Position numbers and translations under genes: made by a program. From Polyangiaceae bacterium (GTDB taxonomy: Bacteria > Myxococcota_A > Polyangia > Polyangiales > Polyangiaceae), in contig JADJRH010000011.1 of the NCBI GenBank assembly GCA_016712345.1, positions 372,001 through 436,000 on the forward strand: a stretch of 64,000 bases of DNA, read 5' to 3'. The notes beneath the pieces are model-generated. The model was not told where the DNA came from. It worked only from the letters and a program-made list of their open reading frames with translations, and ran no database searches. This document shows, piece after piece, positions 17,035 to 27,600 of the stretch (the stretch's first letter is position 1; each line of letters starts with the position of its first letter).

Positions 17035-18482
17035 AGTCGAAACGCTCTCAACGAAACCTGAATACAACCGAGTCCGATTCTGAAGAACCCATTCAGGGCG
17101 ACGAACTCGACATCCCCGCTCGGCCTCGTCAGGCTCCGCCGTCCGGCGTTGTAGCGCTTGTCGGACGCCCCAATGTTGGCAAAAGCACCCTTTTTAACCG
17201 GCTCATTGGCAAACGAATAGCGATCGTTCACGACGAACCCGGAGTTACCCGCGACAGGCACTACGGCGATGCCGAGTCCTACGGTCGGCGTTATACTCTT
17301 GTGGACACCGGCGGGTTTGACCCAAGCAGCGACGACCCTATGCGGGTAGGTATTCGCCGTCAGATCGAAGCCGCCCTGTTGGAAGCGGACGTTGTCATTT
17401 GTGTACTCGACGCGCGCGAGCCCGCCACAAGTGTTGACCACGCAGAGATGAACCTTCTCCGGGCGGCTCAAAAGCCTGTGATCTACGTTGCCAACAAAGC
17501 CGACTCTGAACGGCATGAAGCCGAGGCGAGTGAACTCTACAGTCTGGGCATTCGCGACATGATCGCTGTCAGTGCGCTCCACGGTCGCGGTATTGACTCT
17601 CTCGAAACTGCCATTGTTCGAGCCTTACCGCCGCCCTTGCCTCCCCCCGCAGAACCGGATGGGGATGCTCCCATTGCGGTTGCCATTATCGGTCGTCCCA
17701 ACGCCGGCAAATCTTCCCTTGTCAATCGTCTGGCGGGGAAAGAACGCATGTTGGTCGATGACCAGCCCGGCACCACCCGCGACCCAATTGATACTCTCGT
17801 GGAGCGCAACGGTCAGAAGTTTCTTCTCATTGATACCGCCGGTATTCGCCGCAAAGCCAAGGTAGAAAAAAAGGACGACGCGGTTGAATCGATGAGCGTC
17901 ATGGCTGCGGTTCGAACCATGGAACGCGCCGAAGTGGTGGTTCTCCTCTGCGACACCGATGAAGGTGTTTCAGAACAGGATGCCAAAATTTTGGGCCTTG
18001 CCGTCGACCGCGGCGCAGGCGTTGTGATTGGACTCAACAAGACCGATCTCCTGTCGGAACCCAACCGCAAAAAAGCACCCGACGCCGCCCGCGACAAACT
18101 CTCATTCGCGCCCTGGGCACCGCTCATTCAGATCTCTGCAAAAACGGGTAGAGGAGTCAATAACCTCCTTCAGACAATCACCGAGGTGAGCGGCAACTAT
18201 CGAAAGCGTGTACCAACCGGTGAACTCAACCGCTTCTTTGAGCAGGTACTCGCCAATCGCGCACCCCCCACTTCAGGTGGAAAAGCACCGCGCATTTACT
18301 ACGTCACCCAGGCTGAAACAGCGCCTCCGCTGTTCGTTGTTGTGGCGAGTGACCCGGCGGCCATTCACTTCAGCTACCGGCGCTATATTGTCAACCAGCT
18401 TCGCAAGACGTTTAACCTGGTGGGTGTGCCCATCAGGGTCAAATATGTAGAACGCCGTCGCCGCAAGCTGGGCGAAAAATAG
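17031..18482 (+). CDS. der: GTPase Der (EngA)
   Basis: 483 aa, two tandem G domains and a C-terminal KH-like domain, as expected of Der, which is needed for 50S subunit assembly. First G domain: GRPNVGKST (45-53), DEPGVTRDRHYGD, DTGGF, NKAD. Second: GRPNAGKSSLVNRLAG, DQPGTTRDPIDT, DTAGIRRKAKVEKKDDAVES, NKTD, SAK. The C-terminus has VPTGELNRFF, RIYYVTQAETAPPLFVVVAS and FSYRRYIVNQLRKTF. An acidic N-terminal extension of about 40 aa precedes domain one. It shares a 4-nt overlap with era. Confidence 0.96.
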   Translation: MKSKRSQRNLNTTESDSEEPIQGDELDIPARPRQAPPSGVVALVGRPNVGKSTLFNRLIGKRIAIVHDEPGVTRDRHYGDAESYGRRYTLVDTGGFDPSSDDPMRVGIRRQIEAALLEADVVICVLDAREPATSVDHAEMNLLRAAQKPVIYVANKADSERHEAEASELYSLGIRDMIAVSALHGRGIDSLETAIVRALPPPLPPPAEPDGDAPIAVAIIGRPNAGKSSLVNRLAGKERMLVDDQPGTTRDPIDTLVERNGQKFLLIDTAGIRRKAKVEKKDDAVESMSVMAAVRTMERAEVVVLLCDTDEGVSEQDAKILGLAVDRGAGVVIGLNKTDLLSEPNRKKAPDAARDKLSFAPWAPLIQISAKTGRGVNNLLQTITEVSGNYRKRVPTGELNRFFEQVLANRAPPTSGGKAPRIYYVTQAETAPPLFVVVASDPAAIHFSYRRYIVNQLRKTFNLVGVPIRVKYVERRRRKLGEK

Positions 18483-18619
18483 GGAAGTACCCTACCCGCG
18501 GATGCCCAGCGAACGCCTGCGCTCCGGCACGGAGATCACGAGATCCACGTCACAGGCATCCAGGCGATTCAGGTCTTGGCGTGACGTTCCAGCTGTCGTT
18601 GCGTGACGCGCTCGTCAGG

Positions 18620-19942
18620 TCAGCCGTAGAGTTCAACAATGGGGCCGGTGGAGTCTTGGCCAAACGAGGTGTCAGGTAGGTCGAGCGCATTGAGGATAGA
18701 AAGGAAAAGGTCGGCCACGGGGCGGTCGTCGTTGAAGACAAGGTGCCTTCCCGACGCGATCTTTCCTCCGCCCGTTCCCGCCAGCAGAATGGGCATATTG
18801 CGGTGCGCGTGCGAATTCCCGTCTTCGATCTCGCTCGAAAAGAAAACGAGTGAGTTGTCGAGCATTGTCACGCCGCCTTCATCAATGGCGTCCATCTTCC
18901 CAAGCAGGTAGGCGAGTTGACTTACTTCCCAAGTATCAATTTGAGTGAGCTTGTCAAAGTTCTCGGGAATATCCTGATGGTGGGAGATTTCATGGTGAGC
19001 GCCCGAAACACCGATAAAATCGTAACTTCGACCACTCCCCGCATTGGCGAGCATAAAGGTCACAATCCGCGTTGCGTCGCACTGCATGGCGAGCACCATC
19101 AGATCGCTCATGAGCGCCACGTGTTCGGTGAGCGGCGGCTTTGACGGCGGAGTATCAATTTGTGTACACACCGGGCCGGTGCCGAGCTTTTCGATTTTTT
19201 TACCCAACTCATATACACCCGTCAGGTATTCATCCAGCTTGGCTCTGTCCGACGCGCCGAGCTTGAGAGAGAGGCTTTGGGCTTCACCCGTCACATAGTC
19301 CAAAACGCTTGTTCGATACTTTTTCCGCTTGGCGGTTTCCGCCGCGGTTGCCTCGGGATCAAACCCGCCGAACAATTGATCGTATACAACGGCCGGGTTT
19401 ACCACTTTGGGTAGAGGCTGCGACTCGGACGCCCAGGAGATATTGCGAGCGTACGCGCAGCTGTATCCTGAATCGCAGTCACCCGCGCTGTCTCCTCCGT
19501 CAATGCCAAGTTGCATGGATGGGATGCGCGTGAGCGGACCGATGGTTTTTGCAGCCTGTTGATCGAGGCTGATACCGTTTTGAATGTTCGCTCCCTCGGT
19601 CTTAAACGGGTGACGCGCGGTGAGAAACGCTCCCGTTCCCGAAGCATGATCACCCGGCCCATCGGGTTGGGCAGGTTTGTTGGCGAGGCCGGTGAGCACC
19701 AACGTTTTGTCTTTCAGGTTTCCGAGGGGAGACAGAATGGGCGAAAGTTCATACCCGGCTCCCTGAGTGGTAGGTGTCCAATTGGCCATGTGAATGCCGT
19801 TTGGCACATAAAAAGCCAAAAAGCGTTTGGCCACACCTTCAGCGCGCGCCAACTTGGGAAGGGCCGATTCTAAAACGGGTAGGGCAACGACGGCGCCCGC
19901 ACCACCCAAGAACAGCCTGCGACCAAATCGTTTGATGCTCAC
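18620..19942 (-). CDS. DUF1552 Tat-exported protein
   Basis: 440 aa. N-terminus SIKRFGRRLFLGGAGAVVALPVLE has a twin Arg and hydrophobic core, a Tat signal. The body carries the DUF1552 signatures FLAFYVPNGIHMANWTPT, GDHASGTGAFLTARHP, SCAYARNISWASESQPLPK, LGASDRAKLDEYLTGVYELG and NSLVFFSSEIEDGNSHAHRN. The family is known from planctomycetes, verrucomicrobia and myxobacteria, nearly always beside a DUF1592-type cytochrome-like protein; its biochemical role is undefined. Here the ATG overlaps the stop of the upstream DUF1592 gene by 4 nt, so the two products are made together and probably form an export-linked complex. Confidence 0.9.
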   Translation of the reverse strand: MSIKRFGRRLFLGGAGAVVALPVLESALPKLARAEGVAKRFLAFYVPNGIHMANWTPTTQGAGYELSPILSPLGNLKDKTLVLTGLANKPAQPDGPGDHASGTGAFLTARHPFKTEGANIQNGISLDQQAAKTIGPLTRIPSMQLGIDGGDSAGDCDSGYSCAYARNISWASESQPLPKVVNPAVVYDQLFGGFDPEATAAETAKRKKYRTSVLDYVTGEAQSLSLKLGASDRAKLDEYLTGVYELGKKIEKLGTGPVCTQIDTPPSKPPLTEHVALMSDLMVLAMQCDATRIVTFMLANAGSGRSYDFIGVSGAHHEISHHQDIPENFDKLTQIDTWEVSQLAYLLGKMDAIDEGGVTMLDNSLVFFSSEIEDGNSHAHRNMPILLAGTGGGKIASGRHLVFNDDRPVADLFLSILNALDLPDTSFGQDSTGPIVELYG

Positions 19943-21960
19943 GGGGCACCTGCCTTTCCACCTTGGGGTTCACCCCGTCGCATTCTAAAAGGTTCACTCG
20001 TTGCAATCAGCTCCAGCAGGGCGGGTAAGGTGTTGCCGCTATCTGCGAGGTCTTTTTCAATGGTTTCTAAAAACGGAGCGTCGTCGTCCCCCACACCGCG
20101 CCCAAGGGCGTAGGTCATGAGTTGTTTGGTGAGGCACTGTCCAAATCGCGGGTCTTTTGAGAGGAGTTGAGCCAGCTCGTCGGCGCCGTCAAACGTCTCA
20201 CCGGAGGGCAGTTTACCCGTTGAGTCGACAGGGAAACCGTTTTCTTCATCACGCCAAGCCCCGATGCCGTCGTAGTGTTCCAAACCAAACCCGGCCGGGT
20301 CAATTTTGGCGTGACAACCTTTGCACGGTTCATACTGACTGTGGGCAGCGAGCCGCTCGCGAATGGTTCCCGTGGGAACCGCCTCGACCTTGAGCCCTTC
20401 CACCCCTGCGGGCGGTGGATCCGGCGGATCGCAAAGGAGTTGAGTGAGAACCCATTTGCCGCGTTTTACAGGGGTTGTGCGCGTTGGGTAAGATGTGACT
20501 GTTAAGATGCCGGCCTGCCTTAACAGGCCGCCGCGCTTCCCATCGGCGATCTGTACTTTGACCATTTCAGGCCCGAGCACATCAAGCCCGTAGTGCTCTC
20601 CGAGCCGGTCGTTGGCAAAAGTAAACTTGGCCGTCAACATTTCTTGAATGGGTAGATCTGTGTGGAGAAACTCTCGCAAAAACAGCTCTGTTTCACGGCG
20701 CATCGCGTTTCCGAGCGCTTCATCGTACGTGGGAAAGTAGTTGTAATCGGGCTGATGGTTCTTGAGCGCCCGCGTGTAGAGCCATTGACCGGCAAACGAG
20801 TCGACAAATCGGTCACTCTTTGGGTCAACGATCATGCGTTTTACCTGACTCCGAATCCCTTCTTCGCTGCGAAGATCCCCGCTTTCCGCCGCGGCAAAAA
20901 GTTCATCATCCGGCATGGTGCTCCACAAAAAGTAAGAGAGCCGGCTTGCCATTTCATAATCGCCCACCGGGTGAGGTTCGGCGCTTTCAGGGTCGGCATC
21001 TAACTCCGGCCTGAAAATGAAATGGGGAGATGTCAAGATCCCGTGAATGGCAAGCTCAATGCCCCGATCCACCGAATCGCCCTCGTTTCGAGCCACATCC
21101 ACGAGGCCCATCAGCCTGTCAACTTCATCTGAAGCAACCGGCCTGCGAAACGCGCGTTTGGCAAAACTGGAAAGGATTTCTCGAACGCACCCGTCACCTT
21201 CGACCACCGGGTCGCAGAACATGATTTTGTCGCGGATGGCGTTTTTTCCCGGCACATCGAGCGGACCTTCCACCTCAATCCAGTCAACAAACAGGTTGCG
21301 GTCGAGCCCGGCATCGGGATCATAAAAGTCGTTTAAGAACGAAACCGAAACCACGTGTTTGCCGGCATCGACAGTGGCAGTTGCCTCAATCACCACCGGG
21401 TCTTGAGCAGAGTTGGGAATGTCATACGTGCCAAGCACCATTCCACTCACGGCCATGGACATTTTCACCGGATCGGGCCCGGCCTGACTGCCCCATACCC
21501 GCGCTCGAATGGCATATTGACCTTTGGCAGAAAAGTCGGCCGTGGCCGGCAGTTCACCGTTGGACCAAACAATCCACGCATCATCGGTGGGGCCGCCCAC
21601 GTCGGCCGTGAGCGATTCACCCTCAAAGCGGGCGGTCACCGCAGTTGTTGGAACGGCCATCGCCTCTTGGGCCAGCGCTTCTGCCGCACGTTCGTAGAGT
21701 TCAAACTGGGTAGGTGAGATAGACAATACGTCGGACACGTTGTCAAACCCATACCCATAGTCATCGGTTGGAAAGTCGTCGGCGGGCGCCTTGGACGTTC
21801 CAAGCAAGTCTCGAACGGTGCCGTTATACTCAAACCGATTGAGCCGGTGCATGGTGACCCGGCCCGGATCGTCTTGAACGCTCGGATGGGGAGATTCATC
21901 CCCCGAACACCCCAAAAGCAGCGGTGCGGCCAAAGCCGCCAAACGCAGTCGTCGCACCAT
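19939..21960 (-). CDS. DUF1587/1595/1592/1588/1585 lipoprotein
   Basis: 673 aa from ATG 21960; upstream open codons lack a signal peptide. MVRRLRLAALAAPLLLGCSGD is a lipoprotein signal with lipobox LLGC. Domains in order: DUF1587 (MHRLNRFEYNGTVRDLLG, DYGYGFDN), a carbohydrate-binding-like beta domain (about 125-230), DUF1595 (KRAFRRPVASDEVDRLMG), DUF1592 (SRLSYFLWSTMPDDELFAA), DUF1588 (RRGGLLRQAGILTVTSYP and PCKGCHAKIDPAGFGLEHYD, a CxxCH haem-like site) and DUF1585 at the end (CLTKQLMTYALGRG). The N-terminal cytochrome c domain seen in many relatives is missing. ATGA overlap with the DUF1552 gene. Role unknown; likely an envelope complex. Confidence 0.88.
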   Translation of the reverse strand: MVRRLRLAALAAPLLLGCSGDESPHPSVQDDPGRVTMHRLNRFEYNGTVRDLLGTSKAPADDFPTDDYGYGFDNVSDVLSISPTQFELYERAAEALAQEAMAVPTTAVTARFEGESLTADVGGPTDDAWIVWSNGELPATADFSAKGQYAIRARVWGSQAGPDPVKMSMAVSGMVLGTYDIPNSAQDPVVIEATATVDAGKHVVSVSFLNDFYDPDAGLDRNLFVDWIEVEGPLDVPGKNAIRDKIMFCDPVVEGDGCVREILSSFAKRAFRRPVASDEVDRLMGLVDVARNEGDSVDRGIELAIHGILTSPHFIFRPELDADPESAEPHPVGDYEMASRLSYFLWSTMPDDELFAAAESGDLRSEEGIRSQVKRMIVDPKSDRFVDSFAGQWLYTRALKNHQPDYNYFPTYDEALGNAMRRETELFLREFLHTDLPIQEMLTAKFTFANDRLGEHYGLDVLGPEMVKVQIADGKRGGLLRQAGILTVTSYPTRTTPVKRGKWVLTQLLCDPPDPPPAGVEGLKVEAVPTGTIRERLAAHSQYEPCKGCHAKIDPAGFGLEHYDGIGAWRDEENGFPVDSTGKLPSGETFDGADELAQLLSKDPRFGQCLTKQLMTYALGRGVGDDDAPFLETIEKDLADSGNTLPALLELIATSEPFRMRRGEPQGGKAGAP

Positions 21961-22237
21961 GATGTCCCCGTGGTTGGTAAAGGTCGACATCGATAGTACA
22001 GAAGTGACGTGCATTCGGAAGGGGCAAAATGCACCCAACGATTCTTCGATTCTCAGCAAAATCTTATACAAATACTGATCTACCCACCCGTCGCCAAAAA
22101 CCTGACACGCGTTGATGTCTTCTGAGTAGTTCGCGTCTCGATTTGCTGCGTAACAAACAATGCACACACCCCGCACGCGAGGTTCTACACTGAACATCCG
22201 ATACAGTTAACAACATCTCCAAAATGAAGGATGCGCC
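21961..22237. other. Divergent intergenic region of low GC
   Basis: 277 bp between the DUF1592 gene (leftward) and the Rhs/TcdB gene (rightward). It is clearly poorer in GC than the flanking genes and must hold both promoters. An AAGGA Shine-Dalgarno sequence lies about 6 nt before the ATG at 22238. I see no strong operator, hairpin or RNA gene in it. Confidence 0.5.
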
Positions 22238-24571
22238 ATGAACGTGCAAAGTTCATCTCCTTTAGGCAGCAACCAACCCCCGCCGAACAAGCCCCTCTTG
22301 CGGCTGATTTGGTTCGCGCCGTGGGTGTTTCTGATCATCCTTTCAATCACACAAGGCGCATGCACATGCATCACAAGCGAGGCGCCGCCCCCGCGTGAAA
22401 TCATCGCTTGTGTACCCCAACACAAAACGCGCGCTACCAAACTTCCCGCCTCGCCCGCAACTGAAACCGCCGGCGCCGGTAGCTTACAAGGGACATTTTC
22501 CGTCACAGCCACAGGTGAAGCCTCGTTCACGGTTCCTATACCCACGCCACCGGGTAGAGCCGGGATAGAACCAAAGGTAGCCCTCGCTTATAACAGCGCC
22601 GAGGGTGACGGTGTAGCGGGTCAAGGCTTTTCGCTCTCGGGTTCATCGGCGATCACCCGTTGCCCTAAAAATATCGCCCACGATGGGGAGATCCGCGCTG
22701 TCAGGTATGACAGTCAGGACAAACTTTGTTTGGATGGTCAACCGCTTGTACAAGTCGCCGAAGAAACGGGACAACTTGAATACCGGACATTACCTGACAC
22801 CTTTGTCAAGGTGGTAGGTCACGCGCCGATCGCGGGCGTTCCGCAATGGTTTGAGGTGTTCGCCCCGAATGGGGTGATCACCGAGTATGGTAGAAGCGCC
22901 TCAACAAGACCGCGCGGACCCAACAATTCTACCCGCGCTTGGTTAGCTGCCAAAACGCACGACGGCCGCGGCAATGCGATGACCTACGGGTATTGTTTCG
23001 CCGATACCGAAGAGTACACCGCGGAATACGCCCTCGACGAAATTCGATACACCCAGTTTGACGGAACACCCGCGCTTGAAGCGACACGGGCCGTCAAGTT
23101 TGTGTACTCGCAACGCAAGCCCGAACAAGCCCGCATCTCATTTTCGCACGGAATGGCGGTGCAACGCTCTTTACAACTCAACGAGATCCAAATGGTCGGC
23201 CCCGGTGAAGAACTGGTCACATGGGTAGATCTGGAGTACACACGGAGCGAAACCACAGGCCGCACCTTACTCACAAAAATGGAAGAATGCGCGGCCGATG
23301 GAGTCTGTAAACCCGCAACGCTTTTTTCATATTCGACCGGGGAAAAAGGCTTTATCGATCACCCCACCGATCTCGATTCGCCCGCGTCCCGCAAGGCAAG
23401 CCCCATGCTTGTGGACATGGACGGCGATGGGCTCGACGATGTGTTAATCCCTGACACCCATCCTGCTCTTTCTACCCCGGCAAACCCGATCACAGAATGG
23501 CGGCTTTTCCACAATGGTACCTTGCCCGGTGAAAGTGTCACCTTTTCAGATCTGACCATCCCTTACCTCCAAAGTGACGTGTTTGTGGCCGATCCCACCG
23601 GTCCGGCCGATGCGACTCAAATCCAGCCCGAACTTGGAACGGTGCTCGATTACAACCAAGACGGCCGCAAAGATATTCTACTCCATGACATCTACCAACA
23701 GGGGGTAACATGGAAGATCTTGATCGCCAAACCTGCCCCTCAAGCCGGACCCAACACCCCCACATTTGACATGGTAGACACGGCGATCTCTCGCGCCTTT
23801 GGCATCGGCGCCCAACCTGTACCGCCTGCGTTGTCTACCAAAAACGGCTCCATGCACCTAGCCGACGTCGACGGAAACCGGGTTTCAGACTTGATACAAT
23901 GCACCGATCACAGTGACGAGCTGACCGGTGACCCTTCCAAACCTGAATGGAAGGTGCACCGATGGAACCCGGCGCAAGGTGGCTCACCGATGGGATTTGA
24001 CCCGGAGGGAGAAGTGATCGAAGCGCTCGAATTATACCGGTGCGACGTCGATCTGAAAACCACTGACATCGACGGGGACGGCAAAACAAATCTGCTCGTG
24101 GTGCCGCTTGAAGTGGCAGGTGATGGATCTGAAATTCAGGGCGTAAATTACCAAGCGCTCTCCCGCAATGAAAACGGCACTTGGGAGATCCGCGAAACAA
24201 ATCTACCCATTCCCGCCCCAGGTGGGCGCGTCGTTTTTCTGGATGTGAATGGGGATGGTCTACCCGACGCAGTAGAATCAGGTTTTTCGAACGGCGGGCT
24301 TTATACCCTCCTCAACACCGGAAGCGGCTTTGCACCCTCGCAGCTCAGTTTGGATGGTGGCGGTTACGGCGGGCAAGATGCGCTTTTCCGCTTTGCAACC
24401 CCGCTCGACGCCAACGGAGACGGACGGCAAGATCTTCTCGTACCCATGTTCGCCGATGGACTAGGTGGCTGGTGTTTTTCTACTGCGCGCCCCGCTGACG
24501 CGTCCTCGCTGCGCTTCCGGTGCTCAAATACGCAGCGTATGTTCCGCTCCGGTTCTCGCTCGGACGCGTGA
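22238..24571 (+). CDS. SpvB/TcdB-like Rhs toxin, N-terminal part (ends at stop inside inserted element)
   Basis: 777 codons to TGA 24569-24571. The start gives a lipoprotein-type signal: a long hydrophobic stretch (IWFAPWVFLIILSI) then TQGAC. An SpvB domain follows (GTFSVTATGEASFTVPIPTP, GIEPKVALAYNS, GDGVAGQGFSLSGSSAITRC), then FG-GAP/VCBS-like repeats (LVDMDGDGLDDVLIPD, LDYNQDGRKDILLHD, DIDGDGKTNLLV, LDVNGDGLPDAVESG) as in the TcdB cage component of insecticidal Tc toxins. The reading frame runs into a 144-bp hairpin element at 24463 and ends within it. Removing the element joins FADGL directly to GASGEPPEWVFLIAQPG in the same frame, so this was one gene of about 2,200 codons. The last ~36 residues here are encoded by the element. 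Confidence 0.9.
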   Translation: MNVQSSSPLGSNQPPPNKPLLRLIWFAPWVFLIILSITQGACTCITSEAPPPREIIACVPQHKTRATKLPASPATETAGAGSLQGTFSVTATGEASFTVPIPTPPGRAGIEPKVALAYNSAEGDGVAGQGFSLSGSSAITRCPKNIAHDGEIRAVRYDSQDKLCLDGQPLVQVAEETGQLEYRTLPDTFVKVVGHAPIAGVPQWFEVFAPNGVITEYGRSASTRPRGPNNSTRAWLAAKTHDGRGNAMTYGYCFADTEEYTAEYALDEIRYTQFDGTPALEATRAVKFVYSQRKPEQARISFSHGMAVQRSLQLNEIQMVGPGEELVTWVDLEYTRSETTGRTLLTKMEECAADGVCKPATLFSYSTGEKGFIDHPTDLDSPASRKASPMLVDMDGDGLDDVLIPDTHPALSTPANPITEWRLFHNGTLPGESVTFSDLTIPYLQSDVFVADPTGPADATQIQPELGTVLDYNQDGRKDILLHDIYQQGVTWKILIAKPAPQAGPNTPTFDMVDTAISRAFGIGAQPVPPALSTKNGSMHLADVDGNRVSDLIQCTDHSDELTGDPSKPEWKVHRWNPAQGGSPMGFDPEGEVIEALELYRCDVDLKTTDIDGDGKTNLLVVPLEVAGDGSEIQGVNYQALSRNENGTWEIRETNLPIPAPGGRVVFLDVNGDGLPDAVESGFSNGGLYTLLNTGSGFAPSQLSLDGGGYGGQDALFRFATPLDANGDGRQDLLVPMFADGLGGWCFSTARPADASSLRFRCSNTQRMFRSGSRSDA

Positions 24572-24606
24572 TCGGGGCTGCTCGTCACGAAAAACACCAG
24601 CCACCT
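24463..24606. mobile_element. 144-bp palindromic (MITE/REP-like) insertion in the toxin gene
   Basis: The ends are a perfect 18-bp inverted repeat, AGGTGGCTGGTGTTTTTC at 24463-24480 and its complement at 24589-24606. The arms continue to pair imperfectly inwards (GCCCCG and ACGCGTCC blocks, CCGG, ATACGC) to an apex ATACGC-A-GCGTAT, so the whole unit can fold as one long hairpin. Excision of 144 bp (48 codons) restores a continuous, natural-looking protein sequence. The flanks read CT on the left and the right arm ends in CT, consistent with a 2-bp duplication, though this is ambiguous. It carries no gene; mobility would need a transposase in trans. It inserts an in-frame TGA at 24569. Confidence 0.8.
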
Positions 24607-24634
24607 CGGCGCAAGTGGAGAACCGCCTGAATGG

Positions 24635-27600
24635 GTGTTTCTCATTGCACAACCGGGCATCCAATCGACGGCCACGTTTACCATCGAACCCTCCGGCATT
24701 CCCTTTGAGCCGCTTTTGGGTGAAGCGGTTACTCTTGCCGATCCTCACGGGCCGCGCATCGGCGATCTGAACGGCGATGGAGCTTCGGATGTTGCCATTT
24801 GGTTGAGTGGCAAGCTTCATATTTTTGAAAACCAAGCCCGCGATGAAGACCTGTTGATCGGTGTACACCAGGGCTCTAACTCGCACGATCCTACCGATCC
24901 TGAGTACGTGCCCGATGTGAGCATTTCGTATGACCATCTGACCGATTCGTCCATCACGACCAACACCGATTCAGGTGCTTTGTCCAATGAGAGCGCGCTC
25001 TACCTTTCACGATGGGACAAATCCAACGATTGCACCTACCCGCGACGGTGCACCGTGGGCGCGCGCCGCGTTGTTTCCGGCTATAGGCTATTTGATGGAG
25101 TGGATGGTGAGCGCCGGTATAGCTTGCGGTACCGAGACGGACGGGTATTCGTTGCGCAGGGCTTTTTGGGATTTGGCGCGCGCTTTCTGACTGACCTCGA
25201 CACGGGAGAGATCACCGCTGACTTTTTTGATAATCAATCTTTTGATGCCACTTTTCAAACCTACCCATTTGCAAAGGTCCGATCGACCCAATGGCGATCT
25301 ATGCCGGGATGGGAAGGTTTGCCCGATCCTGAAAAAGTGGAATTGTCCTTTTTAAACACGACGCGCCTTGTCGTGCCCACGAACAACAGCAAAACCTATT
25401 TCACGCTCACCACAGAAAACCGTTTGCGCCGAGCGCAAGGCGAATTTGACGCTACGACGCAAGGATCGAGTTTGCTGGAGTACACCCGAAGCGTTGAAAA
25501 TGGTGCGGCAAACGTGCCTATATTGCGCGACACAACCACCAAGGTCACCAACTTCGACGACTTTGGAAATGTGCTCTCGGAAACGTCTGCGACGGTAGGC
25601 GTCAACCTGACAACCACGATCGATCGCACAGTAGAAAACGACGTCGAAACCTGGAACCTTGGTCAAGTCACGCATCAAAAAGAGTGCAGCGCGGCGAATG
25701 GCCTGACCCAATGTCGGATCATCCAACGATCGTTTACCCCTTACGGGGAGGTTTCGAGCGAAACGGCGCAGGATGAAGCCGATCCCACGACGCGGATTGA
25801 GGTCAGTTATGGGCGCGACCAGCACGGAAATGTGACCTCCGTCACCGCGAAAGATCCCAAAGGCGCCGAACGCACCTCTACGATTACGTACGATTCAACT
25901 GGGCTCTACCCGCGCGAACATACCAACCCCGCCGGCCACAAGACCACCACAGAGTTTGATCCCCGGCTTGGGGTGGTGACCCGAATCACCGATGCAAACG
26001 GGCTTGTGACCGAGCACGAGGTCGATGGTTTCGGCCGTCTGAAATTGGAAAAGCGCCCCGATGGTACAAGCACAAGTTTCACCATTTCACGCACCAGAGA
26101 CGGCGGACCGAACAAGAACGCTTGGCGCATTCGCGAACGGGAGATCGAAACAGGAGGGCAGGACGAAGAGATCGAACGAGACGCTTTCGGTCGGGTGGTT
26201 CAACATTGGGCTTACGTCCCTACGCCGGAAGGTCAAACGAACACGCCGCGGATCACGCAGCGAATTGAATATGATCGGTGGACAGGTAGAGTTTCCCGAA
26301 GGTCCATTGCCATTCGCGAAGACGCGCCCGCGAACAAAGTCGAATGGGAAACATTTCTCACCGACGGGTTAGGTCGCGAGGTCAAACGCACAACGGCTTA
26401 CGGCGCGAGCACCGAAACCGAGTTTAATGGACGGACCATCAAGACGACCGATCCGCTTGGAAACGTGACCCTTGCCGAGCACGATGCGATGGGTAGAAAG
26501 ATCACCGTCACCGACGCGGCCAACGGGGTTACGGTGTACACCTGCGGGCCCTTTGGTCGATTGGTAAAAGTGGCCGGCCCTTACGGGGCCACCACACTCA
26601 CCACCTTTGATGCGATGGGTAGACCGATCCAAACGGTAGACCCCGACAAGGGAAGCACTCAACAAACCTACAACGCCTTTGGTGAGTTGGTTTCATTGGT
26701 AGACGCCCTCGGAAATGAAACCACATTCGAGCGTGATACCCTCGGTCGAGTCACCAAGCGCCTCGACGATTTGGGGGCAACCACCGAAATCACAACGTGG
26801 GCATTTGATACGGCTCCGAACGCAAAAGGGAAGATCCACCACGTAAAGAGTATCGATGCAGAAAAAACGTACACCTATGACAAATTGGGAAGGGTAGAAA
26901 GTGTTAGCCTGGCGGTGACGGGGAGCAGCCCCGCGATGACAGGAGCGATCGGTTACGACGCGTTCGGTCGAGTGGAGACGCTGACCTACCCATCGACCAA
27001 AAGCAGCGCGCCTTTCGCAGTCGTCCAGGAGTATGACACGCACGGGTTTACCCGTAAGGTGCGCGATCGAAACAGCGACCTGACATACTGGCAACTCACG
27101 GGGGTAGACGACGCAGGGAGGTTTGCGCAGGAACAAATGGGCAATGGAGTTTCTACCACCCATCGAACCTATTTCACCGCGCAGCAACGCTTGAAAAGCA
27201 TCACCACAGAAAACGCAGCCGGTTTGGTGCAGAGTTTAGAGTACGAATGGGATGCTCGTCTAAACCTGAAGAGCCGCACCGATGATTTGCAACCGCAACA
27301 CACCACCGAGCGGTTCAGGTATGATGCGCTTGAACGGCTAACGTGCTCGTATTTCTCGGCGCAAGAAGATGTTTCAGCGCCTTGCGATTGGAGTTACCAA
27401 TATGCACCGAACGGCAATCTGACATACAAGTCAGACGTGGGCGCGCTGGAGTATAATGATCCTACCCATCCACACGGAGCCACAACGGCCGGAGGCGGCG
27501 CATACCAGTATGACGCGACCGGGAACCAAACGGCTCGACCTGGAGGGGTGAACGTGGTGTACACCGCGTTTGACCTACCCAGGACGATCACACAGCCGAA

